Source: Nocardia fusca NBRC 14340
GTDB taxonomy: Bacteria > Actinomycetota > Actinomycetes > Mycobacteriales > Mycobacteriaceae
DNA: 64,000 nucleotides
Assembly (NCBI RefSeq): GCF_001618425.1
Contig: NZ_BDCU01000010.1
Coordinates: 1 to 64,000 of the forward strand
Direction of reading: 5' to 3'
The notes below the pieces were generated by a model. The model was not told the DNA's origin. It made no database searches and was given only the letters and a program-made list of their open reading frames with translations. Below, piece by piece: positions 25,687 through 35,382 of the stretch (position 1 is its first letter; each line of letters opens with the position of its first letter). The position numbers were made by a program, and so were the translations under genes.

Positions 25687-26262
25687 TCAGACGTTCACAC
25701 CGTAGTCACGCGCGATACCGGCCAGGCCGGACGCGTAACCCTGGCCGATGGCGCGGAACTTCCACTCGGCCCCGTTGCGGTACAGCTCACCGAAGACCAT
25801 GGCGGTCTCGGTGGAGGCGTCCTCGGACAGGTCGTAGCGGGCCAGCTCCTCGCCGTTTGCCCGGTTCACGACGCGGATGTAGGCGTTGCGCACCTGACCG
25901 AACGACTGCGAACGGCCGTCCGCTTCGTAGATCGAGACGGGGAAGAAGATGCTCTCGATATTCGCCGGAGTGTTGGCGAGGTCGACGTTGATGACCTCGT
26001 CGTCGCCTTCGCCCTCACCGGTGGTGTTGTCACCGATGTGCTCGATGGCGCCATCGGGGGACTTGAGGTTGTTGAAGAACACGAAGTGCTGGTCGGAGAC
26101 GACCTTCTTGTCGGCTCCGGTGGCGATCGCGCTGGCGTCCAGATCGAAATCGGTGCCCGTGGTGGTGCGCACATCCCAGCCCAGGCCGACGGCGACCGCA
26201 GTGAGGCCCGGAGCCGCCTTGCTCAGCGAGACGTTGCCGCCCTTGGACAAACTGACACCCAT
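25687..26262 (-). CDS. terD: Tellurium-resistance/stress protein TerD
   Basis: 191 aa, the standard TerD length. Begins [20 protein letters not shown]. The two calcium-binding segments are intact: [15 protein letters not shown] and [21 protein letters not shown]; the end [19 protein letters not shown] is typical. TerD proteins bind Ca2+ and are membrane-associated scaffolds in stress and phage/metal resistance. The ATG at 26262 is preceded by AAAGGGAATCC. It is divergent from the coiled-coil/CitE/PRTase operon. Confidence 0.95.
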   Translation of the reverse strand: MGVSLSKGGNVSLSKAAPGLTAVAVGLGWDVRTTTGTDFDLDASAIATGADKKVVSDQHFVFFNNLKSPDGAIEHIGDNTTGEGEGDDEVINVDLANTPANIESIFFPVSIYEADGRSQSFGQVRNAYIRVVNRANGEELARYDLSEDASTETAMVFGELYRNGAEWKFRAIGQGYASGLAGIARDYGVNV

Positions 26263-26543
26263 GCGGGATTCCCTTTCGTAGTCGTCTGTGATTCCCAGCA
26301 TGTCGGTAACCGCCGGGTACGGAATACGACAGTAGTGGGTTTCGGTGAACTTGCGTACAAACTCGGGCAAGCCGGTCACCGGCACGCGCGGGCGGCGGGC
26401 CCGGATGGTTTGGGATCGAACGCTTTCCGAGTGCCGGCCCGCGCCGCTCCGTCGCCGTCACGGTGTTCGACGGAATGTGCGCGGAGCCGGGCCGTACGCG
26501 GTGTGGCGGCGCGCGGGTGGTGGGATCTCATACCATCGGGTCT
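26263..26543. promoter_or_regulatory. Divergent promoter region of the Ter island
   Basis: 281 bp between terD and the coiled-coil gene. Both promoters should lie here. No clear palindrome or leader structure is seen. Confidence 0.4.
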
Positions 26544-27761
26544 GTGGCAGGCCGCAGGCGTGGATGGTTCCGGTCGGGGGAGGATCCGTGGTTCGAACAG
26601 GCACGGTCGGCGCTGACGACGGCGTTCCTGGATATGGACCGGCGGCAGTCGGCCGCGGAGGCGGCCACCGTGGCCGCCGAGGAGATGTTCCCGGAACGGG
26701 GCCTGGGCCGTCGCTGGGCTTCGGTCCGTGAGGACTGCTATGCCGCCGCTGCGGCATATCTGCAGCTCGCCGGTGAGCTGGACCAGGACGAACAGTCCGG
26801 GACGCGCCGGTCGGACCGGCAACAGCGGGTGGACGCGGTGGTCCGGCAGCTGGGATCCGTCGCGCAGCGGGTCGACCGCTTCTACCACGGCGACCGGGCC
26901 GCGCTCGAGGAAGCGATCGCGGTACGGCGGGCGGTTCCGGAACTGGTCGAGCGGGTCGGCGCCGATGCGGCACGGGTGCGCAGGCAGGCGGCCGACTCGG
27001 AGTACGCCGAGTATCCCTCGGTACGTGCGGGTGCCGCCGCGGTGGATGAGGCAATGCTCACACTGACCGCGGTGCCGCCGGACGAACGCGGCCGGGCCCG
27101 GGCGGCGGCGAACCGGCTCGCTTCCGTTACGGCCGATTTGTCGGAATCGCTGGCCCAGGCACCTTCTCGGACCCCGGCCGCGCACAACGCCATCTCCTCG
27201 GTCACCACCCGGCTCTCCGCGGTCCGCACCCGGGCCGAACGGATCGGACCCGCGCACTCGGCGCTGCTACGGGAGTTCAATGCTGCGAGTTCCGCGGATC
27301 TGGCCGACAATGAGCGAACCAGCGAGCGTCATATCGCCGCCGCGGCACAAGCCCTGGCCGGGGCCCGTGCCGCCGCGGCCGAGAACACCCCGGAGCAGGC
27401 CCTTGAACTGACCACCACCGCGCGCGGCCACCTCGCCGACGCCGAACAACTGGTCGACGCCGTGACCAAACGGCTGGCCGAGTTGCGGGCGGTCCGCGAA
27501 GATCCGCGCCAACGCGCCGAGGCCGTACGGTTCCGCCTCCGGGACGCCCAGATGCTGGCGGTGTCACGGGGGCTGGTCGCCGAATGGGGTTCGGTACTGG
27601 ATGCTCAGGTCGAGCGCCTCGACCGGGTAGCCGCATCCCTCACCGGGCGCCACCCCGACTATTGGGCGTATGTAAACGAACTCGACACCATCACCGAATT
27701 CATTGCCGGGGTCGTCGAGCGAATGCGGAAACAACCACCACCGGGACAACGACGAGGATGA
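26544..27761 (+). CDS. Coiled-coil protein of the Ter-linked operon
   Basis: 405 aa, mostly alpha-helical with long Ala/Glu/Arg-rich heptad-like stretches (about residues 120-380). No membrane segment or enzyme motif. The N-terminus RRRGWFRSGEDPWFEQARSA and the C-terminal VNELDTITEFIAGVVERMRK look like the conserved caps of an actinobacterial family seen beside TerD and PRTase genes. The GTG at 26544 follows a start region with no better option. It is 12 nt before the CitE-like gene, so first of a four-gene operon. A scaffold role is inference. Confidence 0.7.
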   Translation: MAGRRRGWFRSGEDPWFEQARSALTTAFLDMDRRQSAAEAATVAAEEMFPERGLGRRWASVREDCYAAAAAYLQLAGELDQDEQSGTRRSDRQQRVDAVVRQLGSVAQRVDRFYHGDRAALEEAIAVRRAVPELVERVGADAARVRRQAADSEYAEYPSVRAGAAAVDEAMLTLTAVPPDERGRARAAANRLASVTADLSESLAQAPSRTPAAHNAISSVTTRLSAVRTRAERIGPAHSALLREFNAASSADLADNERTSERHIAAAAQALAGARAAAAENTPEQALELTTTARGHLADAEQLVDAVTKRLAELRAVREDPRQRAEAVRFRLRDAQMLAVSRGLVAEWGSVLDAQVERLDRVAASLTGRHPDYWAYVNELDTITEFIAGVVERMRKQPPPGQRRG

Positions 27762-27773
27762 GACGGGGGCTCG

Positions 27774-28985
27774 ATGACCGTAGGCACGGCCGTCCGGCAG
27801 GAAATTTCCCTGTACAAGCAGGTACCACGCCGACACTTCAGGTATTTGCAGGGGCCGGACGCCAGAACGCTGTTCCACCGCCAGCCAGAACCGTTCGACG
27901 ACTGTGCTGATCGGGAGATACTGGCGATGGCGCTGGGCGCCACCCTATATGTGCCGGCCACCCGCGCGGATCTGACGGCGACGATCGTGCGCCGGGCCGA
28001 TCGGGGAGTGTGCTCGATGGTGATCGACCTCGAGGACGCCGTCGCCGACCACGAGGTCGAGTTCGCGAAACAGCAGACCGTGCGCACTCTCGACGAACTC
28101 GCCGCCCGCCGGGGTCCGAACCCGATGCTGTTCGTCCGCGTCCGGGACGCCGATACCGTGCCCGAACTGCTCGACCGGCTGGGCGCGGGCGCGCAGGTGC
28201 TGACGGGTTTCGTATTCCCCAAGTTCGACAGCTCCTCGGCGCCGAAGTACCTCGCCGCGCTGACCGCCGCCGCGGCTCGTACGGAACGGCCGCTCTACGG
28301 GATGCCGGTACTCGAATCCGCGGCGCTGGTACACCGGCAGACCAGGGATTCCGAACTCACCCAGATCGCGGCCTGCCTGGCCGAGGTCCGGGAACGGATC
28401 CTGGCCGTGCGGATCGGCGCCACCGATATGTGCGCGACCTTCGGTATCCGCCGCGACCGTGACCTGACCATCTACGACGTGCGGGTCATCGCGGATGTGA
28501 TCGCCGATATCGTGAACTACCTGGGCCGGGCCGACGATTCGGGTTTCGTGATCACCGGGCCGGTCTGGGAGTACTTCGCCGACCACGAACGGATGTTCCG
28601 GCCGCTGCTGCGCACCGCGCCGTTCGAGGAGTCCGACGCGGTACCGTTCCGCAGCTATCTGGTGAGCCGGGATCTGGACGGTCTGCTGCGCGAGATCACG
28701 CTGGATCGTGCCAACGGTATGCAGGGCAAAACCGTCATCCATCCCTCGCATGTGGCGGCCGTGCACGCGCTGTCGGTGGTCACGCACGAGGAATACTCCG
28801 ATGCCCTCGACATTCTGCAGGCCGAGGTCGGTGGGGTCGCCGCGTCCGGTTACCGCAACAAGATGAACGAGATGCGGCCCCATCGCAATTGGGCGCGCAA
28901 CACCCTGACCCGGGCCCGGGTCTTCGGGGTGGCCAAGAAAGGGGTGTCCTTCGTGGATCTGCTATCGGCGCTGGTCACGGTATGA
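27774..28985 (+). CDS. CitE-like HpcH/HpaI aldolase family protein of the Ter module
   Basis: 403 aa. TIM-barrel lyase related to the citrate lyase beta subunit. ATLYVPATRADL opens the barrel, MVIDLEDAVADHEVE holds the Mg-binding acidic pair, LFVRVRDADT and GFVFPKFDSSS follow, PLYGMPVLESAALV carries the conserved Glu, and GKTVIHPSHV the closing motif. Genome surveys of Ter systems (Anantharaman, Iyer and Aravind) place this enzyme with two PRTases and a HAD phosphatase in a predicted nucleoside-like metabolite pathway. The stop overlaps the next start by 4 nt. Confidence 0.85.
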   Translation: MTVGTAVRQEISLYKQVPRRHFRYLQGPDARTLFHRQPEPFDDCADREILAMALGATLYVPATRADLTATIVRRADRGVCSMVIDLEDAVADHEVEFAKQQTVRTLDELAARRGPNPMLFVRVRDADTVPELLDRLGAGAQVLTGFVFPKFDSSSAPKYLAALTAAAARTERPLYGMPVLESAALVHRQTRDSELTQIAACLAEVRERILAVRIGATDMCATFGIRRDRDLTIYDVRVIADVIADIVNYLGRADDSGFVITGPVWEYFADHERMFRPLLRTAPFEESDAVPFRSYLVSRDLDGLLREITLDRANGMQGKTVIHPSHVAAVHALSVVTHEEYSDALDILQAEVGGVAASGYRNKMNEMRPHRNWARNTLTRARVFGVAKKGVSFVDLLSALVTV

Positions 28986-31426
28986 GCGACGGGTCCGGCG
29001 AGTCGTATTGGGCAACCCGCGCCCTCGGTATCGAACTGCGGCACCGGGAAGCGTTCCGGCACGGGGACACCCCCGACACACTGGCGGCCGAACCGGAGAT
29101 CGCCGATCTGGTGCAGCCGGGGTTGCGCAAGAATCCGCGGCGCGCACATCTGCTGGTCTCCACGGTACTCGGCAAACACCTGCCGACCGATCCCGTCCGG
29201 GTCCGGGACGCGGGTGACCGCCTCGGTGATCTGGTGCGCGCGGTACTCGGCGAACAGGACGCCGTGGTGCTCGGGTTCGCCGAGACCGCGACCGGGCTCG
29301 GGCACTGTGTGGCCACGCGGATCGACGCGGCGTGCTACCTGCATTCGACCCGTCGCGTGGTGCCGGGCGCGGTGACGCTCACCGGGTTCGAGGAGGGACA
29401 TTCGCACGCGACCTCGCATCTGCTGCAGCCGATGCCCGGGGACGTTTTCACCGCGGGACTGCCGCTGGTGCTGGTGGACGACGAAATCTCCACCGGTGCG
29501 ACCGCGCTGGATGCCATCGAGGCACTGCACGAGTTCGCGCCACGGACACACTATGTGCTGGCCACGCTGGTCGATATGCGCACCGACGCCGACCGCGACC
29601 GGTTCGCCGCGGCGGCCGCGGCGCTGGGCGCGCGGATCGATACCGTGTGCCTGGCGTCGGGCGCCACCGTGCTGCCCGCCGGGTTGGCGGTCACCGTCTC
29701 GGAACTGCCCGCGGCCGAACTCAATCCGGTGGCGGAGCGTCGCGGTGTGCCGGCTCGGCTGGAACTGCCCTGGCCGCGGGATGTGCCCGAGGGCGGCCGG
29801 CACGGGTTCCTGCGCGCCGATCGGGCCGGGTTCGAGCAGGCCACCGCCGTCGCGGGAAAAATGCTGCGGGACCAGCTGGTCACCGAGTATCCCGGTCGCC
29901 CGGTGATCGTGCTCGCCCACGAAGAGCTGATGTACCTGCCGCTGTGCCTGGCCGTGGGAATCGCCGAGTCCGGGGTGCCGGTGCGGTACCAGACCACCAC
30001 GCGCTCCCCGGCGTACGTCCTGGACGAGCCCGGTTATCCACTGCGCCGCGGTTTCCGGTTCCCGGCTCCCGAAGCAGGCGAGGACACACCGCGCTACCTC
30101 TACAACGCGGGCTGGCCCGACGAGCCGGATGCGGACCCGGTACTGGTGTTCGTGGCCGATTCCCCTGCCGACGGTGAGCGGCTCCATGCCCCGGGCGGGC
30201 TGGTCGATGTCCTCACCGCCGCCGGTTCCGATGTGGTGGTCGCGATCATCCGGGAGGCCGATCCGCGCATGCTGGCCGCCGCGCGCTCGGGGGGTTTCGC
30301 CGGGCCCGCACCGCTGTTCGGTCCCGAATTCGGTTCCTACGACCGGGCCGATGTGGCGTGGCTGCTGAAGGATCTGTCCGGCGCCGACCTGGAGGCCGAT
30401 ACCGCCTCCCGTGAGCGGCGGATCCAGTCCGGAATCGCGCACTACGCCGAATCGCTGCCCATCGAATACCAGCCCGACGCCGCCTACCGGGAACTGTTCG
30501 ACCGGGTACTGGCCGACAGTGCCGAGCGGCTGGCCCTGGCGGTGGGGACGGTGGCCGAACTGGTGGCCGCCGAACGTGGCACCGATATCGTGCTGGCGTC
30601 GCTGGCCCGGGCGGGTACCCCCGTCGGCATCCTGATCCGCCGCTGGCTGGCCACCGGGCACGGGCAGCGCCCCGCGCTCGATATCCCGCACTACGCGGTG
30701 TCGATCGTGCGCGATCGTGGGATCGACACCGTGGCCCTGGATTATCTGGCCCATCATCACGATCCCGCGTCCGTGGTGTTCGTGGACGGCTGGACCGGTA
30801 AGGGCGCGATCAGCCGGGAACTGACCGCGGCGCTCGACGAGTACCACGCGGCCGGTGGCGCCCGGTTCGACGACGACCTCGCCGTGCTCGCCGACCCCGG
30901 GCACTGTGTGCGCACCTACGGCACCCGTGACGATTTCCTGATCGCCTCGGCCTGCCTGAACTCCACGGTTTCCGGACTGGTCTCGCGGACGGTGCTCAAC
31001 CGGGACCTCATCGGCCCGGGGGATTTCCACGGCGCCAAGTTCTACGCCGATCTGGCCGCCGAGGATGTTTCCGCGCGACTGATCGATACCGTCACCGGGG
31101 CGTTCGAGACGGTCCGGCCGCGGGTGAGCGCACAGGTCGCGGCGGTGCGTTCCGGAGATCGCGCGCCCACCTGGGCGGGCTGGGCGTCGGTGGAACGGGT
31201 GCGCGCCGAATACGGGATCGACAGTGTGAACTTCGTGAAGCCGGGCGTCGGGGAGACCACCCGGGTCCTGCTGCGCCGGGTGCCGTGGCGGGTGCTGGTC
31301 CGGGAACCGGACGCGCCCGAGCACGCCCATATCCGGCTGCTGGCACAGGCCCGGGCGGTGCCGGTGGAGGTCGTACCGGACCTGGCGTATTCGTGTATGG
31401 GATTGATCAAGGATGTGCAGCGGTAG
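28982..31426 (+). CDS. Fused PRTase_2-TRSP and PRTase_1/StiP-type protein of the Ter module
   Basis: 814 aa. The N-terminal phosphoribosyltransferase domain carries the PRPP motif LVLVDDEISTGATALDAIEA (about residues 160-180). A TRSP domain follows (about 260-470), with YQTTTRSPAYV giving the family its name. The C-terminal half from about residue 490 (GIAHYAESLPIEYQP) matches the PRTase_1/StiP family, with a second PRPP-like motif VVFVDGWTGKGAI near residues 598-610 and late CMGLIKDVQR. In many bacteria these are two genes; here they are one chain. ATG overlaps the CitE-like stop (ATGA). The reaction is predicted, not proven. Confidence 0.82.
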   Translation: MSDGSGESYWATRALGIELRHREAFRHGDTPDTLAAEPEIADLVQPGLRKNPRRAHLLVSTVLGKHLPTDPVRVRDAGDRLGDLVRAVLGEQDAVVLGFAETATGLGHCVATRIDAACYLHSTRRVVPGAVTLTGFEEGHSHATSHLLQPMPGDVFTAGLPLVLVDDEISTGATALDAIEALHEFAPRTHYVLATLVDMRTDADRDRFAAAAAALGARIDTVCLASGATVLPAGLAVTVSELPAAELNPVAERRGVPARLELPWPRDVPEGGRHGFLRADRAGFEQATAVAGKMLRDQLVTEYPGRPVIVLAHEELMYLPLCLAVGIAESGVPVRYQTTTRSPAYVLDEPGYPLRRGFRFPAPEAGEDTPRYLYNAGWPDEPDADPVLVFVADSPADGERLHAPGGLVDVLTAAGSDVVVAIIREADPRMLAAARSGGFAGPAPLFGPEFGSYDRADVAWLLKDLSGADLEADTASRERRIQSGIAHYAESLPIEYQPDAAYRELFDRVLADSAERLALAVGTVAELVAAERGTDIVLASLARAGTPVGILIRRWLATGHGQRPALDIPHYAVSIVRDRGIDTVALDYLAHHHDPASVVFVDGWTGKGAISRELTAALDEYHAAGGARFDDDLAVLADPGHCVRTYGTRDDFLIASACLNSTVSGLVSRTVLNRDLIGPGDFHGAKFYADLAAEDVSARLIDTVTGAFETVRPRVSAQVAAVRSGDRAPTWAGWASVERVRAEYGIDSVNFVKPGVGETTRVLLRRVPWRVLVREPDAPEHAHIRLLAQARAVPVEVVPDLAYSCMGLIKDVQR

Positions 31427-32275
31427 ATGTCGTCTCCGAAATCACTGCTGGTCGCCACGGATCTGGATCGCACGATGATCTACTCCGCCGCGGCCGCCGG
31501 TACCGCCGCCGCGGCGACAGTATGTGTGGAGCATCTCGACGGCTCTCCGCTGTCGTACATGACCGCGGCCGCCACCGACCGGCTGCGGGAACTCGCTGCC
31601 GCGGCGGTGGTCCTACCCACCACCACCCGGACCATCGAGCAGTTCGGCCGGATCCGGCTGCCCGGGGCGCCGTGGCCCTATGCCGTCACCAGCAACGGTG
31701 GAAACATCCTGGTCGACGGGGTACCGGATGCGCGGTGGCGTCGGGGGATCGACGCGGCGGTCCGGGCCGGCGGAGCCGGTCTCGCCGAGGTCGAGACCGC
31801 GCTGCGGGCCCGGATCGACGACTCGTGGGTGCTCAAGTTCCGCGAGGCCGACGGCCTGTTCTGCTATCTGGTGGTGGACCTCGCCGCGGCTCCCCCGGAT
31901 TTCCTCACCGGCTGGGACGCCTGGTGCCGGGAGCGTGGCTGGACGGCGTCGCGGCAGGGCCGCAAGATCTACACGATGCCGACGGCGGTGTGCAAGAGCC
32001 GGGCGGTGGCCGAGGTCCGGGCCCGGCTCGTCGAGTCCGGCGCGTTGGACGCGACGACGCAGACGCTGGCCGCCGGCGACGGCGCGCTGGACGCCGAAAT
32101 GCTCGCCGCGGCCGATCACGCCATCCGCCCCCGGCACGGTGAGCTCGAAGAACTCGGCTGGACCCGGCCGGGGCTGACCGTCACCGCCGCCAGCGGAATC
32201 GAGGCGGGGGAAGAAATTCTCGGCTGGTTCGCCGCCGCGCTCACGGGTCCGGTGACCGCCGGGACGGCGGGTTAG
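31427..32275 (+). CDS. HAD family phosphatase of the Ter module
   Basis: 282 aa. The haloacid dehalogenase motif I is LVATDLDRTMIYS, with the nucleophilic Asp. Motif II is the Thr in VVLPTTTRTIEQF. A cap with PWPYAVTSNGGNILVDG follows, and the late LAAGDGALDAEMLAAADHAI is motif III/IV. The ATG directly follows the PRTase stop with no gap, so it is cotranscribed. In Ter-linked operons this phosphatase is expected to act on the phosphoribosyl product of the PRTases. It converges with the DUF389 gene and overlaps it by 4 nt. Confidence 0.85.
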   Translation: MSSPKSLLVATDLDRTMIYSAAAAGTAAAATVCVEHLDGSPLSYMTAAATDRLRELAAAAVVLPTTTRTIEQFGRIRLPGAPWPYAVTSNGGNILVDGVPDARWRRGIDAAVRAGGAGLAEVETALRARIDDSWVLKFREADGLFCYLVVDLAAAPPDFLTGWDAWCRERGWTASRQGRKIYTMPTAVCKSRAVAEVRARLVESGALDATTQTLAAGDGALDAEMLAAADHAIRPRHGELEELGWTRPGLTVTAASGIEAGEEILGWFAAALTGPVTAGTAG

Positions 32276-33237
32276 AGCATGCGCCGCCGGGCCCGCGCCT
32301 CGGCGCGCGAACGCCGCAACGAGATCCGCGACCACACGGCATCCTGCAGCGCCAGTGTCGCCCAGCCCGCGATCGCCATCCCGGCCAGGTTCACCACCAG
32401 CTGCAACGCGCTACCCCAGATGGCCGAACCGGCGCCGAAGGCCAGTCCGAGCGCGATATTGCCCGCGGCCGGAACAGTGGTCACCGAGATGAACACTCCC
32501 ACCAGCGCACCCGACTTGGCGGAGGTCAGCGACAGCACCCCGGCCGCTGCCGCGATCAGCGCGACGATGAACGACCATTTGTCGGGTGTGTAGATGAACG
32601 AGGTCTCCGGCCGGTCCCCGGTGACGACATCGACGGTTATCCAGCCGAACAACCGGCCGACCAGGACGAGTGCGAACGTGATCGCGATGGCGGCGCCGAA
32701 ACCCATGGCCAGCGTGGCCACGGCGCGACCGAACAGCGCGGCACGGCGCCGGACCAGCGCCACACCCAGCGCGGCGATGGCGCCGAATTCCGGCCCGAGC
32801 ACCATCGCACCGATCACCAGGATCTGTGAATCGACCACGATCGCGATACTGGCGAGTGCCGTCGCCAGCGTCATGAAACTCACATAGGTCCAGTTGAGTT
32901 CGGTCTCCTCGTAGGAGCGCTGGGTGACATCGGCCCAGACGACCGAATCGGCGCTGTAGCCGGGAGTGCGTAGCTCGGCGAGATACCCGGACAGCGACAT
33001 CCAGGTGGATATCTGCTCCACTTCGATACTGCCGCGATGGTGCAGGCCGATCGCGCGCAGGCGATCGAGGACATCGTTGGCGGCTTCGCGGGCCAGGTCC
33101 GCGAACACCACATCACCTTTCGGCCGTAGCGAGCTTCCGCGTAGGACCGCCAGTCCGCTGACCGAGTCGTCGGACTCCAGGATCGCCACCACATCGTCGG
33201 TCAATTCGGCCGGTGACATCATCCGCACATGCAGCAT
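32272..33237 (-). CDS. DUF389 family membrane protein
   Basis: 321 aa. An N-terminal cytoplasmic domain (MLHVRMMSPAELTDDVVAIL) precedes about six membrane segments. The hallmark of the family is LNWTYVSFMTLATALASIAI, DSQILVIGAMVLGPEFGAIA and GVFISVTTVPAAGNIALGLA. Function is unknown; members occur in stress islands. The start is the ATG at 33237 because the longer frame adds 85 low-complexity residues. It converges on the HAD gene. Confidence 0.88.
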   Translation of the reverse strand: MLHVRMMSPAELTDDVVAILESDDSVSGLAVLRGSSLRPKGDVVFADLAREAANDVLDRLRAIGLHHRGSIEVEQISTWMSLSGYLAELRTPGYSADSVVWADVTQRSYEETELNWTYVSFMTLATALASIAIVVDSQILVIGAMVLGPEFGAIAALGVALVRRRAALFGRAVATLAMGFGAAIAITFALVLVGRLFGWITVDVVTGDRPETSFIYTPDKWSFIVALIAAAAGVLSLTSAKSGALVGVFISVTTVPAAGNIALGLAFGAGSAIWGSALQLVVNLAGMAIAGWATLALQDAVWSRISLRRSRAEARARRRML

Positions 33238-33301
33238 GCGGCAAGTTTGCCCGGCCGGCGCAGCAGTCCGCAGCCGGACGTGCCCGGTTGCGGGCGTCCG
33301 G

Positions 33302-34066
33302 TCAGTACCCTTGCTGCTGGCCGGCGAGCTGCTGGGCGATGACCCCCTGTAGCCGCTGCAGGCCGGGGACGGTGATCCCGCTCTGCAGCTGCCCCTCGAT
33401 GGTGCGGATGAGGGCGGCGTCGCCGAGGACCTTCTCGCTCGACTGGATGAGAACGGTTCCCGCGCCGGTGAAATCGAACTGGCGCTCCTCACCGGAGGTC
33501 ACCCCGAACGCGGCCGCCCCGGCCGCCAGATAACCCGACACCCACCGCTGATCGTAATGATGGCTGGGAGACGGGCAATCCGCCCAGCCCACCAGCGATT
33601 CCGGGTCCACCCGCAGCGGCGGCTCGGCGAAGATCACCGGGCCGTTCGAGGAAGCCAGGAACTTCCCGGTGCCGATCAGCGTCAGGAAACCGGGCACGAT
33701 CGATTGATTCAGCGACAGCCCGGGCTCGAAGGCCAGCAGGTTCGCCGCGCGGATGGTGAGGTTGCCGTCGTCGAGATCGTAGGAGTTGATGTCGTAGCCG
33801 CGGTCACCGATGAGCAGTTTTCCCTGACCCTCGGCGACCACGTAGTCGCCGGTGAACAGCGGGGCCGAGAACTGGTTCGCCACCATGTGCAGGAGCTGGC
33901 CCTGCAGGCCTTGGGTGAGCGCCTGGAACCGCATCTGCCCGTAGTAGGCGATCATCGCGCCCTTGCGCATGAACCACGGCTTGTTCAGGTCGATGCAGTA
34001 CGCGTAGCTGTTGCCGGGGACGTTGTCGCTTTCCCCGAGGTTCATCGGGTTGAGGATCTCGCTCAC
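33302..34066 (-). CDS. AIM24 family protein, third of a tandem trio
   Basis: 254 aa. AIM24/TTHA0068-like beta-barrel family: SYAYCIDLNKPWFMRKGAMI, FTGDYVVAEGQGKLLIGDRG, GFLTLIGTGKFLASSNGPV and the late QRWVSGYLAAGAAA. Function in bacteria is unknown; in yeast the relative AIM24 is a mitochondrial inner-membrane factor. The GTG at 34066 follows GGAGGAG and overlaps the stop of the preceding AIM24 gene by 4 nt. It differs from its two neighbours in being longer, with a distinct C-terminus. Confidence 0.8.
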   Translation of the reverse strand: MSEILNPMNLGESDNVPGNSYAYCIDLNKPWFMRKGAMIAYYGQMRFQALTQGLQGQLLHMVANQFSAPLFTGDYVVAEGQGKLLIGDRGYDINSYDLDDGNLTIRAANLLAFEPGLSLNQSIVPGFLTLIGTGKFLASSNGPVIFAEPPLRVDPESLVGWADCPSPSHHYDQRWVSGYLAAGAAAFGVTSGEERQFDFTGAGTVLIQSSEKVLGDAALIRTIEGQLQSGITVPGLQRLQGVIAQQLAGQQQGY

Positions 34067-34755
34067 AGTTTCTCCTCCGATGCCTGCACGTACACCAGAC
34101 CTTGGCCCGCGCACTGCAGTTGCATGGCCTCGCCTGCTCCGCGTCCCACGGCGTCACGCCAGCTCACCGCGGCCTTCAGATCGGTGTGTACGTTCCCGTA
34201 GGAGGCGATGAACGCCTGCGGATCGACCACCACCGGATTCGGCCCGCCGACCTGTAGTTCGAGAAAACCACCGTGGGCCAGCAGGACGGCGCTGCCCTGC
34301 CCCGACAACTGGGTGGTGAACATGCCCTGACCGGTGAGCGCACCCGACGCGGCACCGCGCAGGGCGCCCATCAGGCCCCCGCCGCCCCCGCCGCCGGAGC
34401 TCGCCACCGACACCACCGAGGTCTGCAGACCGGCGGTGTAGGCGAGCAGCCGGGACGCCTCCACCTGCAGTACCGCACCCGGCTGTACGTGGACCACCTG
34501 CACTTCCAGACCGGCGAAACCGTAATGGACGCTGCCGCTGCCCTGCGCGAGCATGGTGCGCTGATGCTCGCCGGCCATCATCCGCCCGGCCATCCGGACC
34601 AGTCCGCCGCCGCCCATACCGGCGCCACCCGGTATCTCGTGTGGTGCGAAAGAGACATCGCCGGTGTAGAAGAGCATGCCGCCGGCCCGGGCGACCACGC
34701 CGCCCGCGGTGGCGATATCGACGGCGACGACCTTGGAATTGATCTTCTCGAACAT
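34063..34755 (-). CDS. AIM24 family protein, second of a tandem trio
   Basis: 230 aa. The family core is ARAGGMLFYTGDVSF, GQGSAVLLAHGGFLELQVGG and VVVDPQAFIASYGNV. A Gly-rich loop ASSGGGGGGGLMGALRG is inserted mid-chain, and TGQGMFTTQLSGQGS is typical. It is 3 nt after the first AIM24 gene and overlaps the third. The repeated family in one operon suggests hetero-oligomers, which is inference. Confidence 0.8.
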   Translation of the reverse strand: MFEKINSKVVAVDIATAGGVVARAGGMLFYTGDVSFAPHEIPGGAGMGGGGLVRMAGRMMAGEHQRTMLAQGSGSVHYGFAGLEVQVVHVQPGAVLQVEASRLLAYTAGLQTSVVSVASSGGGGGGGLMGALRGAASGALTGQGMFTTQLSGQGSAVLLAHGGFLELQVGGPNPVVVDPQAFIASYGNVHTDLKAAVSWRDAVGRGAGEAMQLQCAGQGLVYVQASEEKL

Positions 34756-34758
34756 GAC

Positions 34759-35382
34759 CTACCGTTCCGCCGGTTGGATCGAGACCACGCCCTGCCCGTC
34801 CCAGCGCAGCGAGAACGCCTCGCCACCACCCTGTCCCATCGCCGCACGCCAGGAGACATCGGTGACGAAGGACTGGTTGAGGTTGCCGCGGGCGGCGACG
34901 AATGCGTCGGGGTCCACCACCAGCGGGAACTGCGGCGAGACCTCCAGGTGGATGAGCGGGCCGCCCGCCGACAGCAGGGCGACCTGCCCCTGACCGCTGA
35001 CCGTGGTGGTGAACAGCCCCTGACCACTGGACGCCCCGCGCACACCGGCGAATCGCACATCGGTGCGCAGGTTCCCGGCGAAGGCCAGCAACTGCTGCGA
35101 TTCGACCTGCAGGGTCTCGTTGTTCAGGTTCACCACCGAGACGTACTGGCCGTTGACCGCCAGGAAGACCCGGCCCTGGCCACCGCATTCCATCAGCGAG
35201 AGCTTCTCGCCGGTGGCGCGGCGCTTCATCCCGGCCAGCACTCCGTCCCCGCCACCGAACCCGGCCGATTTGAACTGCACGGCGCCCTCGTAGGCGACCA
35301 TCGAGCCGGAGATGGCGCGGATACTGGTGTTCGCCAGGTGTACCTCGATCACCTTCTTCGACTGTTCGAAGAGTTGTGCCAT
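34759..35382 (-). CDS. AIM24 family protein, first of a tandem trio
   Basis: 207 aa. Begins MAQLFEQSKKVIEVHLANTS. The core SGSMVAYEGAVQFKSAG, GRVFLAVNGQYVSVVNLN, GLFTTTVSGQGQVALLS and LVVDPDAFVAARGNL matches the AIM24 family. The ATG at 35382 is used; a longer frame adds an Arg-rich tail. It heads the leftward AIM24 operon and diverges from the tandem-TerD operon, so the two are probably coregulated. Confidence 0.8.
   Translation of the reverse strand: MAQLFEQSKKVIEVHLANTSIRAISGSMVAYEGAVQFKSAGFGGGDGVLAGMKRRATGEKLSLMECGGQGRVFLAVNGQYVSVVNLNNETLQVESQQLLAFAGNLRTDVRFAGVRGASSGQGLFTTTVSGQGQVALLSAGGPLIHLEVSPQFPLVVDPDAFVAARGNLNQSFVTDVSWRAAMGQGGGEAFSLRWDGQGVVSIQPAER

Noticed and set aside
28850..31330. 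An 826-residue open frame antisense to the PRTase fusion
   Set aside because: The sense strand encodes recognisable PRPP motifs; the antisense product is low-complexity and His/Arg/Gly-rich.
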